Below are positions 1 through 12,905 of a stretch of DNA of 64,000 bases, in pieces. The stretch covers positions 2,976,001-3,040,000 of the forward strand of contig OZ316892.1 of the NCBI GenBank assembly GCA_973895155.1, in the 5' to 3' direction. Under the pieces are notes generated by a model. That model was not told the DNA's origin, ran no database searches, and worked only from the letters and a program-made list of their open reading frames with translations. Every line of letters starts with the position of its first letter. Position 1 is the stretch's first letter. The position numbers were made by a program, and so were the translations under genes. The stretch comes from Marsupella aquatica. Lineage: Eukaryota > Marchantiophyta.

Positions 1-533
1 TATAAAAGCGCCAACTGAACTATATTCTTAAGAGCCTAGGTCTAGAGTGAAACCTCTAAACCATAACTTTATGGTCATCATGTGCATGGGAGAAACTCAT
101 GATATTATGATGTATATACATGTCAATTTTTTATAATAATTTTTAATTATTTACATTCAAAAAATATAAGCACTATGGTCCCACCAGTACATATGTGCAT
201 AAAAGATGGATGTGCATACAAAAAGACGGATGTGCACATACAAGAGAATAATATATTATATATGACTATTAAAATGATGAATTTTTTTATCATTTCATTA
301 ACCTTTAAAGAATATGAATAGAAAATATATTTTGATAATTCTTTTATTGTCCAAGACTTCCCCCCTTTTTTCACATTTCAATCACTGTTCTCCTCTAGCA
401 TGTCAGTTTGCTTCACAATTTTAGAAAAAAATCTCCTTTTAATGATAATTACGGGTAACCTGTAGCTTTTGAAGGGCAGTTGTACTAAGAAGCACTGCCA
501 ATGCCAGAATTTACTGTTAGTGGGGTTTTGGGC

Positions 534-665
534 TTAAACCACCACTTTCCCCAAAGCTAAACCTGGTGGATTTAGTCTATCTTAATTAGTAGAACATATT
601 CTTAATAAATTAATAAAGTGGTCTATCTTGTCTGCCGACAGCTTTGGGGACAGAGGCAACAATTA
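534..665. mobile_element. MITE-like element, copy 1
   Basis: About 130 bp bounded by inverted ends. The left end reads CCACTTTCCCCAAAGCT and the right end reads AGCTTTGGGGACAGAGG, so the termini pair. The interior contains ACCTGGTGGATT and an AT-rich core. Three further copies with the same architecture lie at 10354-10488, 38030-38153 and 38159-38284. There is no coding capacity. The superfamily is not assigned because I cannot define the target-site duplication with confidence. Confidence 0.55.
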
Positions 666-1414
666 TCACCCTTCATTTCACCCAGTCCTTTGATATATAG
701 CTTTAGTAATAGATGAGTGAACTCTGTCCAGCTGGTCATAAGCTATAGCGGGTTTAAACTAATTTTATATTTGTCATGACTGGAATGGAGTAATAGTAGA
801 TGAGTGAACTCAAGTCCATGAGTATGAATAAACTATTTGCTCAAATTTGTATGTTTCCATCTCCATCTAAAGCTATTTAGTCAAATATTTCCTAAGTTTG
901 GGTTGAAGATTTGAAAATGTCAAAATATTTTTATTCTCACAGAAAGAGTATCCCATCTGAGCATAAAGCTCTATGATTCTCAATTCCTGTCATCTTATTG
1001 GAGAAAAACTAATGTTCAGAAATATCCAATGCCAACTTATGAATCCTGTCTGTGCACAAGTTTGGGATCATGGTGACCCCATCCTAGCATATGTTGACTC
1101 TAGCAATTATACTAAGTAATAGTGCATTTCATGCAAACCAATGGCTCAGACAAGATTCCAAAGCTTTCATAATTGTCTTACTTTCTAGAAATGTGCAATT
1201 TGACAATACTGTCACAAATTTAGAGTCCCAGAGATTTTCTCTCACACCAACAGCATGTTGGGTCTCTATTGGAGCTCTTATAACTATATAAATTTCCATT
1301 AAAGTCAACCTCAGACAGTCACACATCCATGTCATATGGTGACACCTTACTGGCCTATGATTTATGTCACTCAGTCAGACTTTCCAAAGGCTTCTCCCAG
1401 CTACAGTATGGACA

Positions 1415-1645
1415 AGAGTCATTCATTGTCATTCAGCTGTATCTGAGTAGGACATGAAACTAACAACACAGATCATTTCTATTTCTATCTGATGAATCAA
1501 GATTGAATAGTACAGTGGCATGGGAAGGGCACAAGCCTGAGAACATTTATTGTCATTCACAGTATCCGCATTGGTCATGAAACTAACACTATAGATCATT
1601 ATCATTTCCATCTGATAATGAAGATTGAGTACTAGAGTGCCAATG
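1415..1645. repeat. Imperfect tandem duplication, about 122-bp period
   Basis: Two diverged copies share TTGTCATTCA, CATGAAACTAACA, AGATCATT and ATCTGAT blocks in the same order, offset by about 122 bp. No function is suggested. Confidence 0.6.
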
Positions 1646-1664
1646 CTGAGCTCAATTTGGAGCT

Positions 1665-1665
1665 C

Positions 1666-1694
<29 letters not shown>
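1665..1694. repeat. TG dinucleotide microsatellite
   Basis: An almost uninterrupted (TG)n run of about 30 bp. A much shorter TG run occurs near 6022. It is likely polymorphic but carries no other signal. Confidence 0.9.
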
Positions 1695-1696
<2 letters not shown>

Positions 1697-4600
1697 CTAG
1701 GCGACAAATATGCTGACTCTCCATGGGAATGCTAGTGGGTCTCCATCCAGGGTTTTGCTGCGTGTGTGTGCACAGAATGCCAAAGAAACCAAGACTATGT
1801 GGGTGGCACCCAATGTTCTCCCAGGCAGACTCATTTGGTGACCTGTGGCAAGAATCCTGAAGACAGACAAATGGAACTTAAAAGTGAGGAGAGACCCCAC
1901 AAGCTCATGCTAGGGTGAGTAAGGGTCAGGCAGGGTTAGTTCAGGAAGGCGAAGAGTAAAAGGATATGGGCTAGAGAGAGGCCATGATGATCTTGATAAC
2001 ACCCATAACAGCACTCCCACTGGTCTACAATCAGGCCTGGCCGGGAGCATGTATTCCGGGACCAGCCGTGCCCAGGTCTACTACACACTCCAACATCACA
2101 GCCTGACATTTTTTCCTCCTGAGGCCAGCAGTCCTGTACTCCACAACCTAGTGGGACACAGCCGCCGAGACCGGTCAAAGAGTGTGATTGGACCCTCTTA
2201 CTTTTGATTGACCATCTGCTCTGGTTAGTGCACAACAACTCACTTGTAACTCACATGTTTTGCTAGTGTGAAAGGTGGGACAGGTGGAGAAACATGTCAG
2301 ATCATTCGCATAGACAGATGCACAGGCACCTCACGCGCTTGCTACTCAGGGGCCACACTCCAAGGGAGGTCCTATATCACGTGCAAAGTTTTCAAGTAAT
2401 AAACACCCTAAAACTTAGAAAAATTAAGTAGATTCACTATTTTTAACCCCTAAATTTATGGAATATTTTAGGAATGGACAATTTATGGAACATTTGGTAT
2501 GAAAAAACCTTGTAGTTCTTATAATTCTCAAAATTGGATTAAAACACCCCTGTATTTCTTCAACAAAAATTTGAAGTCTTCCAATTGAATTAAAAACCCC
2601 TAACTTCTTTGCACACGATGGGTCAGAAGAAAAGAAGTGAGGACCCAGGGCTTGATATCTCCCCATGACGGGACTGTTTGGTGTACACCAGTGGCCCGAG
2701 TGCTCTGAGTTGCAGGCAAGAGGCTACGTAAAAGAAACTTAAGGATGGTTGGGGGAAGTAGGACCACAAACTCATAAGATATCCAAATCTTCCCTCCCCA
2801 ATTCCATCCATTACGATCAGAAATTGCATAAGAGCTCCAAATGTGCCTCCCTAAATCTAACCGTTATGATTGTAAATAGCATATCAAGAGCTCTGTCAAG
2901 AAAAGGTCAGCAGCAATAGGATGTTTGTCATTGGCCCACCATTAGATTGCCCAGGGTGTTGAATGGCATCCAATATATTGCATCATAGTTGCAACAAATT
3001 GTCTTCAGTGAAGTCAACCATATAAGTGTCTGGTGTGGCACTTTTTGTTCTTTGGTTGTTTGATATATAGTATGGAGCATGGATAGAATATCCACAAAGA
3101 TATACAAAGACAACTCCAATAAAGCACAATAGGAGTCATGCAAAGTGGCTCAATAAAGGAGTCTCATGAGAACCAAGCACAACACAACACAACACCCACA
3201 AAGGAACAAATGGCATGGGGACAATTTGAGGAGAAACTTGATCCAACACCAGACAAAAACCTTGAAAGACAGAATGCCAATGGGACAAAATAATTCAACT
3301 CCCACAAATATATGAGTATTGCTTGTATGTATCCAAAAGAGAACAAGAAAACCTCAGGTATCTCTAAGCTATGCAAGGGATAATGGTAATTCCTTATACC
3401 TTCAATTTCAGTGAAAGTAAGAAAGTACAGCCCAGATGGATTGACATATTTTCCATGATGCTCCCATGGGCTGACAAAAGGGCCATGAAGTGTACCAAAA
3501 TGTCTGAAATTGCTTTCAAACTGTATTGTGGTATAGCCGGAAGAATCAAAAGTGACACTTTTCACTTAAAGACCAAGGTTTCGATCCCTTTAAGAACAAA
3601 ATAGGAATGGATTGAATGATTGTAACTGTTTTGAAGACTTAAGAGTATCACTCAACAAAATCTTCAGACAAAAGAGAAACAAATGGATAAACTAACAAAA
3701 TGAACAGAAAAGATTAATTCCCAAGTCATGGATTATGGAAAAGCTTTTTGAACCAAGGTCCAATGGATTGAATCTCCACTTCCACTCCTTCAAAAGGATT
3801 ATGGTCTTACTGTGTTAACAAGATTGCAACAAATCTCGCCTCAATTGCTCTTCTCCATCACCATGAAAATATAAACAGAAATGATAAATGTTCACCAACA
3901 CCAAAGTAGCTTTCTGGTGACCGATACAATGATACTCACTAAAATGCCGTCAACATGGATAGAACTTCGGCGATACGCAACTCCGATCTATCACTAGTGG
4001 GTATGCCAAAGTATGGGTAACGATACTAACTATTCTGAAATCAGAATCTTGCTCCTTTCTATCCACATTTATCATTGAATTCTTAGCGATTCTTGACCCA
4101 CAAGCAATCCTAATTTGAATTCATATGATCTTGGAAATTTGTAATGAAAACTCAGGCACCAACAGGAATAAATTCATTACATCACAAAGGAAGTGTTTTA
4201 CTTCATTCATAAATCATTCTCGAAAGCAATGATTACAAAGGAAGGAGGGAAACTTGTAAAAGTTTGCAATACTGAATACAAGCTTCACTGAAAAACAAAA
4301 AGGAAAACAATAATCTTATAGGTCTAAGTGGAGCATAAAAAGGGGAAATGAAAAGTCATGCCTTTTCAAAACTAGAAAAAAAGGTAATAAAAATTGAGTA
4401 CTAAAGTAAGGTAGAAAAAGATCACTAAATAACTAGGGTAAATGGGTAACAAAAATCTGTCTTCGAACTTCCGCCGAGTATCGTCCTTCATAAGTTTGGT
4501 CTCCATGGGACACCTCTCAGAAGCGTCCTTCACAAGTATTGTCAGCAAGGTAAAGTTGAGTATTTGGGTACCAAAATGCAATTAATTCGTGAACTTTGCA

Positions 4601-5099
4601 TCTTATTTCCATCTTCCATTGATTTTGCAAAAAATTCAGGTGTCACATGTACTGTCTCATGTTGTACTAAAAAAAATGGCTTGTACAGGCCAGACAATTG
4701 GTTGTTCAGAGTTTTCAGTTGACCCACTCATCATCACTTTGTTGTCAAGCCTCTTTGTAAAATCCTACAGCTGCAAGTAGTTAGGGCATTTTCCAAAGGT
4801 CTGAATTGACATCTTACACAACGGGGTCATCGAGTCATCAATTGCTATGGACGGAACGGTCGCTTTTGAATTTCTTGAGTAACTGACAGTTGACCGTGCC
4901 TTGCAATCTGAGTACATGCGCACAAGTTTGGAGTGAGGTAACATGTGGGGAAGGCAACCGCGGGCCTGAGCAAAGCATTCACGCAGCTAGTAATAATAAA
5001 CAGCACAACAATCAGGCCATTACAATTCGTAATATGAAAATCACCACAATTAAACTAGTATTCAGAAGTACGTTATTTATACCCACTTGTTCAAAGAAA

Positions 5100-5640
5100 A
5101 GTAAGCCCAGATGGACCAAAGGGTTTCTTCTGCCCATTCCATTGCAACACACACTGCCTCACATTACACTCAAAATTCACACTGATGGGCTGCGTTTGAA
5201 AGGATGCTTCATTTTTGAGAAGGATGCCCCAAGTACTATTTCTAGGGTTTTTCCAGGTGCCCCGATCCAATCTAAAATGTCAGGTTTTGACTGACATGTG
5301 GATTTATTTGGACAACTTTTGGATCTCTGTTTAGGCTTGAAGTTTCCCAGCATGTTTTCTGATGTCCAATCACCTAACAAAGTTTTTTCTGAGATCATGT
5401 TCTCCATTGCTGATGAATTCAAAAATAGTCAAATATTATAAACCAATTGCCAATGGCGAGGCCAATGGACACTTCACTTGGTGAAAAAAGCCATGATTGA
5501 GTAGTTTGGCATGAAAAGCAACTTACTACTTTGGGGGAGGATGCCTCACTTTTGTGAAATCTGCCTTGAGTATTTGTGCATGAACAATGACTTACCATCA
5601 ATTCTGGGGGAAGGACGCTTCGCCTTTGTGAAGAACCTTG
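5100..5640 (-). repeat. Dispersed repeat, inverted partner of 20925-21450
   Basis: Reading the minus strand from 5640 to 5100 gives, in the same order, the blocks seen on the plus strand at 20925-21450: CACAAAAGTGA, CATCCT(T/C)CCC, AAAGTAGTAAG, CATGCACAAA, CAAAAGTT(A/G)TCCAAATAAAT and a GTGAATTTTGAGTGTAA-like tail. Within it the CACAAAAGTGA...CATGCACAAACTACTCA unit is itself repeated about every 70 bp. This suggests a non-coding transposable element family with internal repeats. I see no open frame of note. Confidence 0.6.
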
Positions 5641-7080
5641 GGGGTCTCACTACATGGAGACCCCCACATCACGTCCAACATTTGTAGGCCTCAGAGACCC
5701 TAAAATTTAATAAAAACAAGTTATTTTGAATTTTTTCACCCTTACTAATTTGGAATGTTCTCAAATTTGGTTTTAAACCGCCCCAATGTTCTAACACATA
5801 AATTTTGAAGTCTTCTCTTATAAGAAATAAAATGACCCTATCATATGTTGCACGTGATGTGCCGTATTTGCAGAAGTGAAACCCCCAAGTGAAGATTGCC
5901 CTGAGTAGCCTGTGCATGAGCAACACTTACCACCGTGTAAGCTAATGCAAACTGGCTGCAAACGGTCAAGAGCCTGTTTACAGGTTGAACATTTCAGTCA
6001 AACCTATTTAGAGATATATATTGTGTGTGTGTGTGAATTCATCAGAATTAACAAAATACCCTGTCAGGAGTAACATAATTGATTGTTAAATTGAGTTGGG
6101 AAAATTATTTTTAAAATTGGGACAGAGGGAATATGAAAGAGGTCCCATTGAAAGTAAAGTTATGCCACATCGTTTGCGATGGAAAAGGGACACAAACTTT
6201 GCATTCTACAACAGAAGCAATTGTTGTTCCTATATTCCTACTTAGGGAAGAAGTACAGAAGACCACATCTATGCATATATAAATAATGCTGATGGAATTG
6301 AGGCCCAATTTGTGCAATAAACAATGCTGCTATAGGATATTACTCTAAGACCATCCGATCAAGTTGGAAATCAATTCATTGGAGGGGAAGGCCAAATCTG
6401 CGCATTCGTAAAAAAACAATACAATGACTGGGCTGGCTCTAATTATTGGGGATGCAAAGAACTATGGTAGACTTCCCAATGAAGCCACCTACCTAATTTA
6501 ATTATTGTTTTATTTGAAAGGCAAGACCACCTTTAAGATTGAACAAGTCGCCCAACTGGCTTCCACGCTGGGAAAGCCCCTGGTATTTTTTGTTTTTTGA
6601 TAATTGTTACAACTACAGTAGATACCACAAGCACCCAAGGCGCATAATACATGTAAGACACCCACTTGTGTCATCTAAGCATTGTGTTTATTGGAGTCAA
6701 ACACCCTATACGTACATCATAGTAACTTCATGATCACCTCTCTGGTCAAAAATCATGTTTAATTGTACAGTAGACATGGTCTTATCGTGAACATGAAGGC
6801 CCCTTCTATTATATTATAATCAATGCCTGGCATCTTAAAAAGAGCATATTAAGGCCACAGGTATTAGATTAATGCTATCTTCAACATAGAATATGATAAT
6901 TTCAGATCACATAGAAAAGAGGGTGGAAAGTTCTATTTGGGGAATTGTTAGACATATCATTTTCTTAAGCTTGCGTTTGATATTGAAATAAAACTCACAA
7001 TCAGACCATGCATGTCATTATGAATTGTGTCATTTTTATCTAAGAAGAGAGTGGAAAGAAATAAGTCAAGAGAGTTAGAG

Positions 7081-10000
7081 ATGGGTGTAGTGGTTCTGCA
7101 AATTGGACAAGGAGGCAACCAAATGGGCTGTGCACTTTTTCAATGTCTTGCATCAATGCATGGCTCAACACCGGTGGAGTTCTTTCGATCATCCCCTCGG
7201 ACGTCAGCTCTCATTGCTCGCTCTGTCCTGGTTGACATGGAACCTAAGGTGCCACTTTCCTTCAAACTCATCTGACATGTTTGGTTACTAAGTACCTTTT
7301 AGAGAACCCTTAACTTTACTATCTCCAGAACTAAGAGACTGTGGAATGAAATTGGTAAAGACATTTTCCACCAGATAGAGATGGAATCTAATTTGACCAT
7401 TCTTACCTGAACGAATTTCATTTGAATCTTGGGAATTGACTACATGCCATTCAATTTCTCAGCTAAGGCACACCTCCTGCTATTTTGTTGTGAATAGAGA
7501 ATGTCTAAATGTTGCTTGAACTCAAAGATTCACTGCTTGTGGGGCATCTTTTGTTCATTAAAATGGCATGTGGGTTGCAGGTCATAGCAGCAATGGTCAA
7601 GCAAGCAAAGAGATGTTCAGCACAACATGTGCCATGGGCATACGACAGTACTAGACAAGTCACTCAAGATAGTGGAGCTGGTAACAATTGGGCACATGGA
7701 TATCATGAGTATGGGCCCAAATGTCAAGAGTCAATACTTGATGCCATCCGTCTTGAGGTCAGTGATAAATTAATGTGATCAACAAACAAACAAAAGTTTT
7801 TTGGGGTCCCTTGGAATGGCACACCATCCTTCACACTTTTGCAATAAATTTTGATGGAACGGATTTCCCTCTCATGTTTCCGAAAGAGAAAATCAAACAA
7901 ACTTTGGTTCTTGCTACCAATTAGTGTGCTCTCGTACCAAAGCAATTGGGTTGCTAAGCATTAGAACTAAGTTCAATTCCAACTTAAATCAATAAACTCC
8001 ATTGGCATGCAAAATAGATGTAAGTTGGGTCAGGAATTAGTTTGAGATAAGAAGGATGGAAAAGCACACTTATATGATGGAAACTATCAGATTTTGCAGT
8101 CTACTGGATGGCAACTCGTGGAGCCTAAAGTACCAGAATTGGATATTTCATATATGAATGAAGAGACAGAGACAACTAACACATTCAATAAAAAATCCTG
8201 ACTTAAAGACGAGAAGCAAATCATACAGAAAAGCAAAGGGTTAAACAAGGTGATAACATTTCCATCGACCACCACCTAATTATTGGGATAAAGGCACACA
8301 TATACTATAACTATTTTATAATTACAGCTTTGGTGTTTGCAAGGTTGAGGAATGTGATATGTTTGGTGGATTTATTACAATGCAAAGCATGGCAGGTGGA
8401 ACTGGTGCAGGTTTAGGTAAGCTTGACCAGGTTCGGGTAAGCTTGACCACATTAGGATGTTTTCATGGGTGGTTTGTTCTTGAGAGCTTTCAATGTATGT
8501 TGATTCTTAGGTTGCCAAAAAACAACAACAAAATTGGAAATCTGAATTTACAGCTAGATTTGACTTTCTTATAGGCTGTCAGTGCTTGGGGACCTAGAAG
8601 TGTCCAAATGTTTGATTGTAAATCCATAAACGAACTAAGGTTTAATGTGAATGTGACTAGTTTATGCTTGAGAAATATTCAAAGGGATGGTCTCTTGTTG
8701 ACAGCTTTGCTGGCTAGTGCTTTGCTTGGGTGGTGCTGCAGCGGCCACTCAGGTTTCTCATGTCTTGCCTTGTCTTCTGTCCCTCTTTTGAATGCTCTTT
8801 TTCTATTCTCCTTGTTTGGTGGATATTTTCACAGTGTACTTTCAGTACTCTAAAGAAATGTGCTGTCTTGTTCTCATGGTTCTCTTGTTTGGTGAGTGAA
8901 TTGTACCGTGCACTTTCATTACTCTAAAAATAATAGAAGATAAATATTCAAAGGACATATATTCAACTGTATGTGAAAATGTCACTAGAAGATGTGTATT
9001 GTCTAGTGCCTGGTCCTCCTGCTGATACCACTGTTGACAGGTCTGTAAGCTTTGCATATAAAAATTGGAAAATTGGTTCCGGGACAGAAAAAGAAAATCA
9101 CATGAAGTCAAAAGACCTTCATATGGTTTCAAGGAAAAGACCTTCATATGGGGCATTCAATAATAGCAAACCTCCACTTTCTTTTCTTTAAGGAAATTTG
9201 GCTAAGAGAACAGTAATTTATTTTTTCTTGTTTCAGGAAGAGAACAATCTTTAAGAATTTTTTAGAATTGGAGTGGTCTTTTGCAGGAACATACATTGTG
9301 GAGGCATTGAATGATGAGTTTCCCTCATCCTTCATACTAAGCCATTGCATCTGGCCATACGAAAGTGGGGAGGTGATTGTTCAGAACTACAATGTGCTCC
9401 TCACCTTATCCCATCTCCAAGACTTTGCAGATGGCATAATCATTGTGCAAAATGAGCAGCTCAGCTCCATCTGCCAAAGCTTGTTGGGCATTCAACGACC
9501 ATCTTTTGACCACTTGAACGAAGTAGCAGCACAAGCTTTGGCATCTGTATTGCTGCCCTCTCACTGGAGACCAATTCAACCCAGCTCTCATTTGGGTGGT
9601 GAGCCTGGAGATGGTGGCAAGATGGACTCAACGAGAGATGTCCCCTTTCCTCGTAAATCTCATCTTCGGATTCTGCCCAATTTACTTCAAGCCCTATGTG
9701 CGCACGCTGGATACCGCATGCTCTCTTTGCGCTTCACTCCTCAGGTGAGGCAACTTTGATTTCATCCCTTCATGATATTCTTTGAGCACATTTCATCTGC
9801 CCTCTTTTCCTCTGGATACCCCCATTGTTTCAAAGATGGTGATTTTGCAGAAGTGTACCGCTCCACAAGCTGTAGAGTTTGGATGGGCCCTAGCTTTGCA
9901 AGAACAATGTAGGGGTGAAAACTGGGGTGAATTGAAAGATGCCCTTCTCACTTGGTCTCTGCCATACTATCTAATTAAGTGTGATTCTGGGTGTGATTCT

Positions 10001-11724
10001 TGTCTTTCTACTAAAGCATATTTCTTGGTTTATGCTTTGAATTTGGCTTTTTCTCAATTCCTTCTTTGTCATGCGCACCTTTTTAGTATCCAAAATATTT
10101 AGTGTTATGATGTCAGCTCAAGGAAGACAATCCTGGAATTCTTTCCTTCAGATATCATCCTCTAATCTCTTTCAGCCAAGCCATTGGAGTGAAAGTATGC
10201 CCTCAATCACATTGGCTTACTTTGGTCGCTCGTTTTCTTCGGTTTTGCTGTTGTGGTTTTGTTTCTTTTGTCCATTCTTTTGTTGGCTCTTATTTTTATG
10301 TTTGGTTCTAAGCGGGGATTTAGGTGTGTTCCTTTTTTAATGCAGTCCAGTCCATAAATCACCACTGTCCTGGGAGCAAAACCTGATGAATCAAGGTCAC
10401 AGTAATTAATCAATTGTGTTCTTAGAAAATTTAAAATAGTGTGCAAAAAATGAGTATCCCACAGCTTGGGGGACAGTGGCAATTTAAAGGTATTTTCAGA
10501 TAATAGTTCTTCATGTTCATAACATCTCTAAGGAGTTTCCTCAATGGTCGTCTTGTGTAAAACTACCAGTGGGTACTGTTTCCATTGCATTATTAGTGTT
10601 CAAAATTAATAGCAGGGTAGAATCTTACCACTAGTTTAATTTTTCATTTATTTTACTTGTCTATATAATACATAGTTCACTTTATGACTCTGTCATTGTT
10701 TGAGTGCTTATTTCTAAGGTTTGAGTGAAGTTTTCATTCTATAAACTATTTTTTCTCGGTAACACGGTTTACAGTTACACAAGGCATGACTGATTTTGAT
10801 GAAGATAATGCTCTGAGGGACCATAGATACAAACCATGCAACCATGATGGACTAATTAGGAACATGTGATATTGTAAGTAAACAGGTTGTGAAAATCCAC
10901 CGGAGCACTTTGGTAACCCTACAGGTCCATCCAGGCTTCAGTCTTTTAAAGAAATTTAATACAAGACTCTTGTGATGCGAGAGAAATTTACAACAAAAAA
11001 AAGCATTGATTACTCTAGAGGAAAGCTTGTATTTCAGTTTCAACATTCTCGAGGATATTCTGGTTTCAAGGTATCCCAGTAAGGAAAATGTGTTTTCACT
11101 CCACAGTGAGCTACAAAGCAAATGAAAGGGTTCTCCCACCAAAACATCTACTGTAGTGGTGCAATCCTCTAACTCCATGAATATATGGCACTCTGTCAGG
11201 TCCCAACAAAATCATTGGACTATACCACTTTCACTTGGGCAGCCCAGCTGAAGCACTTGAGACAAATGCTGATAACTGGGGCACACAAAGAGCTTGAGAT
11301 GGACTGGAGCATTTCTCTTCCAAAATTCTCATCGCGCAGAGGAAGATTGAATTATGACCTCTCAGGTGGTAATCATCTCATCAACCATTCCATTGCAAAT
11401 CTACTCATCTTGAGGGGCAGTGGTAGTGATATTGCTGATTTGAGTGGGTTTACGGATGACAGAATGTATCCAATCTGGTCAGTAGATCCCTTATCAGTTG
11501 CTGCTTTCCCGAAACCATTTGGAAAGTATGAAATGGCCATTGGCCTTTTGAGTAATTGCCAATCTACAATTATGCCAGCATCGCGAGCACTGTCAAGGGC
11601 ATACAACATGTATTCAGCAAGGGCCTATCTGCATCAATATTTTGAGCATGGGATGGAGGCTAATTCCTTCGACACTGCTTTTGCCACAACCGAGGATGTC
11701 ATTTCTAGATATATGTCATTGTAG
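7081..11724 (+). CDS. TUBD1: Delta-tubulin (centriole/basal-body tubulin), 5 exons
   Basis: The exon model is 7081-7248, 7581-7757, 8344-8416, 9287-9744 and 11200-11724, encoding 466 aa plus stop. All introns are GT-AG and phases agree. The N-terminal GQGGNQMG is the tubulin nucleotide-contact loop. VDMEPK, SGAGNNWAHGY, the tubulin signature AGGTGAGLG, WPYESGEVIVQNYN, YTTFTWA and LKHLRQML follow in the order and spacing of delta-tubulin, as distinct from alpha, beta, gamma or epsilon. The length is close to the roughly 450 aa animal protein, with some extra sequence around residues 245-275 in exon 4. Delta-tubulin supports triplet microtubules of centrioles, so this gene implies flagellated sperm. 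The start at 7081 begins directly with the conserved MGVVVLQIGQ. Oddities are Gly in place of Cys in GQCGNQ and Ala for the second Ser in GGTGSG. The 1455-bp last intron is the longest. Confidence 0.93.
10354..10488. mobile_element. MITE-like element, copy 2, in the last delta-tubulin intron
   Basis: The left end has CACCACTGTCC followed by GAGCAAAACCTGATG. The right end is CAGCTTGGGGGACAGTGGCAATTTAAA, so the ends form an inverted pair. It matches the family at 534-665 and 38030-38284. It sits inside intron 4 of the delta-tubulin gene and does not touch the splice sites. Confidence 0.6.
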
Positions 11725-12378
11725 ATACTAGCCCGGCTACACATGTGTGCATAGCACTGTCCCTCTCAAATGTACTGTTGTCGAAATACTTCCAGTTTTG
11801 TCTGTATTTTTTAGGTATTTTTCAGGTGTGTTTTGGCAGTTGCCCCCAGAGTCGAGGTGTAGAGGCTTTCATTTGGATAGAAGACCATAATTCTAGCTTT
11901 GCTTTGCAATTTTATAGTAAGATTATGGACATCCAATTCAACCTTCATTGAATACAATTCTATTGAGAATGGCCAGAATATCTTCTGGCCAGCAATCCTA
12001 TCTTCTATCTTCGAGATCAAAAGAGCAATAGCTAAATTCCAACGAAAAGAATGATAGCTAATAGGATTGGATCATTGTATATAACTTGATCTCAAGATGG
12101 TTGCTCATCTCCAAAAGTTCAAATTGGCCTACAATGATGGGATTTCATTGTACTCGAGTCTTACTGTCGCAGCTGTTGCATACCTCGACAGGGCTTGGGT
12201 ACCAGCTGAATTATGTATTTCGAGATAGCTAAAGAAGTATTATTCTGAAATGAGCGCTGATTCTTACTGATTTTATTGAAGTGTGTCGGTATGAAAACCC
12301 TTGTTAAATGTACAGAATTGCCTTCAAGCACACTTAATTTCACATTAAAGTAGCACACTTTCACATTAAAGTTCCATC

Positions 12379-12520
12379 AACTCTGGCATTGCGGGCAAGT
12401 CCTAATCAGCTCTGTCTATATTAAATTCTCGCACTGCTGGCAAAGTCATACTCAGCTCAGCCTAAAATAAATTCTGGCATTGCGGGCAGGTCACCGTCAG
12501 CTCCGCCTAAAAGTGAAGCT
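12379..12520. repeat. Tandem array, about 46-bp unit, three copies
   Basis: Three copies start near 12379, 12425 and 12471 and share CTGGCATTGCGGGCAAGTC and CAGCTC(A/C)GCCTA. They are imperfect but clearly head to tail, and lie just before the next array. Confidence 0.75.
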
Positions 12521-12524
12521 GGAA

Positions 12525-12905
12525 CTTGTAATTCTCTACATGTAATTCTCCAGGGCAGTTCGCCGGGGTGAGATTGGAGGTGAACTTGTACTTCTCTACA
12601 TCTAATTCTGTAGTGCAGTTCGCTGGGATGAGATTGGAGGTGAAACTCATTTTTGCTGCTGGTGTGAGTCTTGTAATTCTCTGGTGCAGACTCATTTTCA
12701 TTTCTGGTGTGACTTGTAATTCTCTGTTGCAGTGTGAGATTGAAATGAGTGTGAGAAACTCATTTTTGCTGGTGGCATGAAAGGTGTAATTCTCTGGTGC
12801 AGTACACTGCCATGAGATTGGAGGTGAATGTCATTTTTGTTGCTCGTGTGAAACACATAATTCTCTGGTGCAGTACACTGGGGTGAGACGGGGTTGAAAC
12901 TAGTT
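12525..12905. repeat. Tandem array, about 60-65-bp unit, five to six copies
   Basis: Head-to-tail units share GTAATTCTCTGGTGCAGT, TGGGATGAGATTGGAGGTGAA and CTCATTTTTGCTGCTGGTGTGA. Some copies lack part of the unit. Short open frames seen in the array are translations of the repeat and are not genes. Confidence 0.8.

Larger units (their letters stand above)
1..7080. other. AT-rich intergenic region upstream of delta-tubulin
   Basis: No gene is supported here. The open frames on both strands are short, lack recognisable motifs, and several depend on non-ATG starts. The region contains separately listed repeats: a MITE at 534-665, an imperfect tandem duplication around 1415-1645, a TG dinucleotide run at about 1665-1694, and a dispersed repeat arm at 5100-5640. 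Segments at about 2400-2700 and 5690-5900 also share blocks (for example AATTTGAAGTCTTC followed by CCCTA and GCACACGATG-like text), suggesting two copies of one old element. A short perfect hairpin (GGGGGTCTC / GAGACCCCC) lies at 5640-5665. Between 2880 and 5100 I see nothing recognisable. Confidence 0.6.

Noticed and set aside
3164-3565. 133-codon minus-strand frame
   Set aside because: Partly hydrophobic, with no motif, family resemblance or support from flanking signals.
3541-3600. B-box-like GGTTTCGATCCC suggesting a tRNA or SINE
   Set aside because: No A box at proper spacing, and no cloverleaf or acceptor stem could be formed.
9782-10340. Open frames in the last delta-tubulin intron
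   Set aside because: They do not match delta-tubulin; joining 9744 to 11200 gives continuous family sequence, so they are intronic noise.
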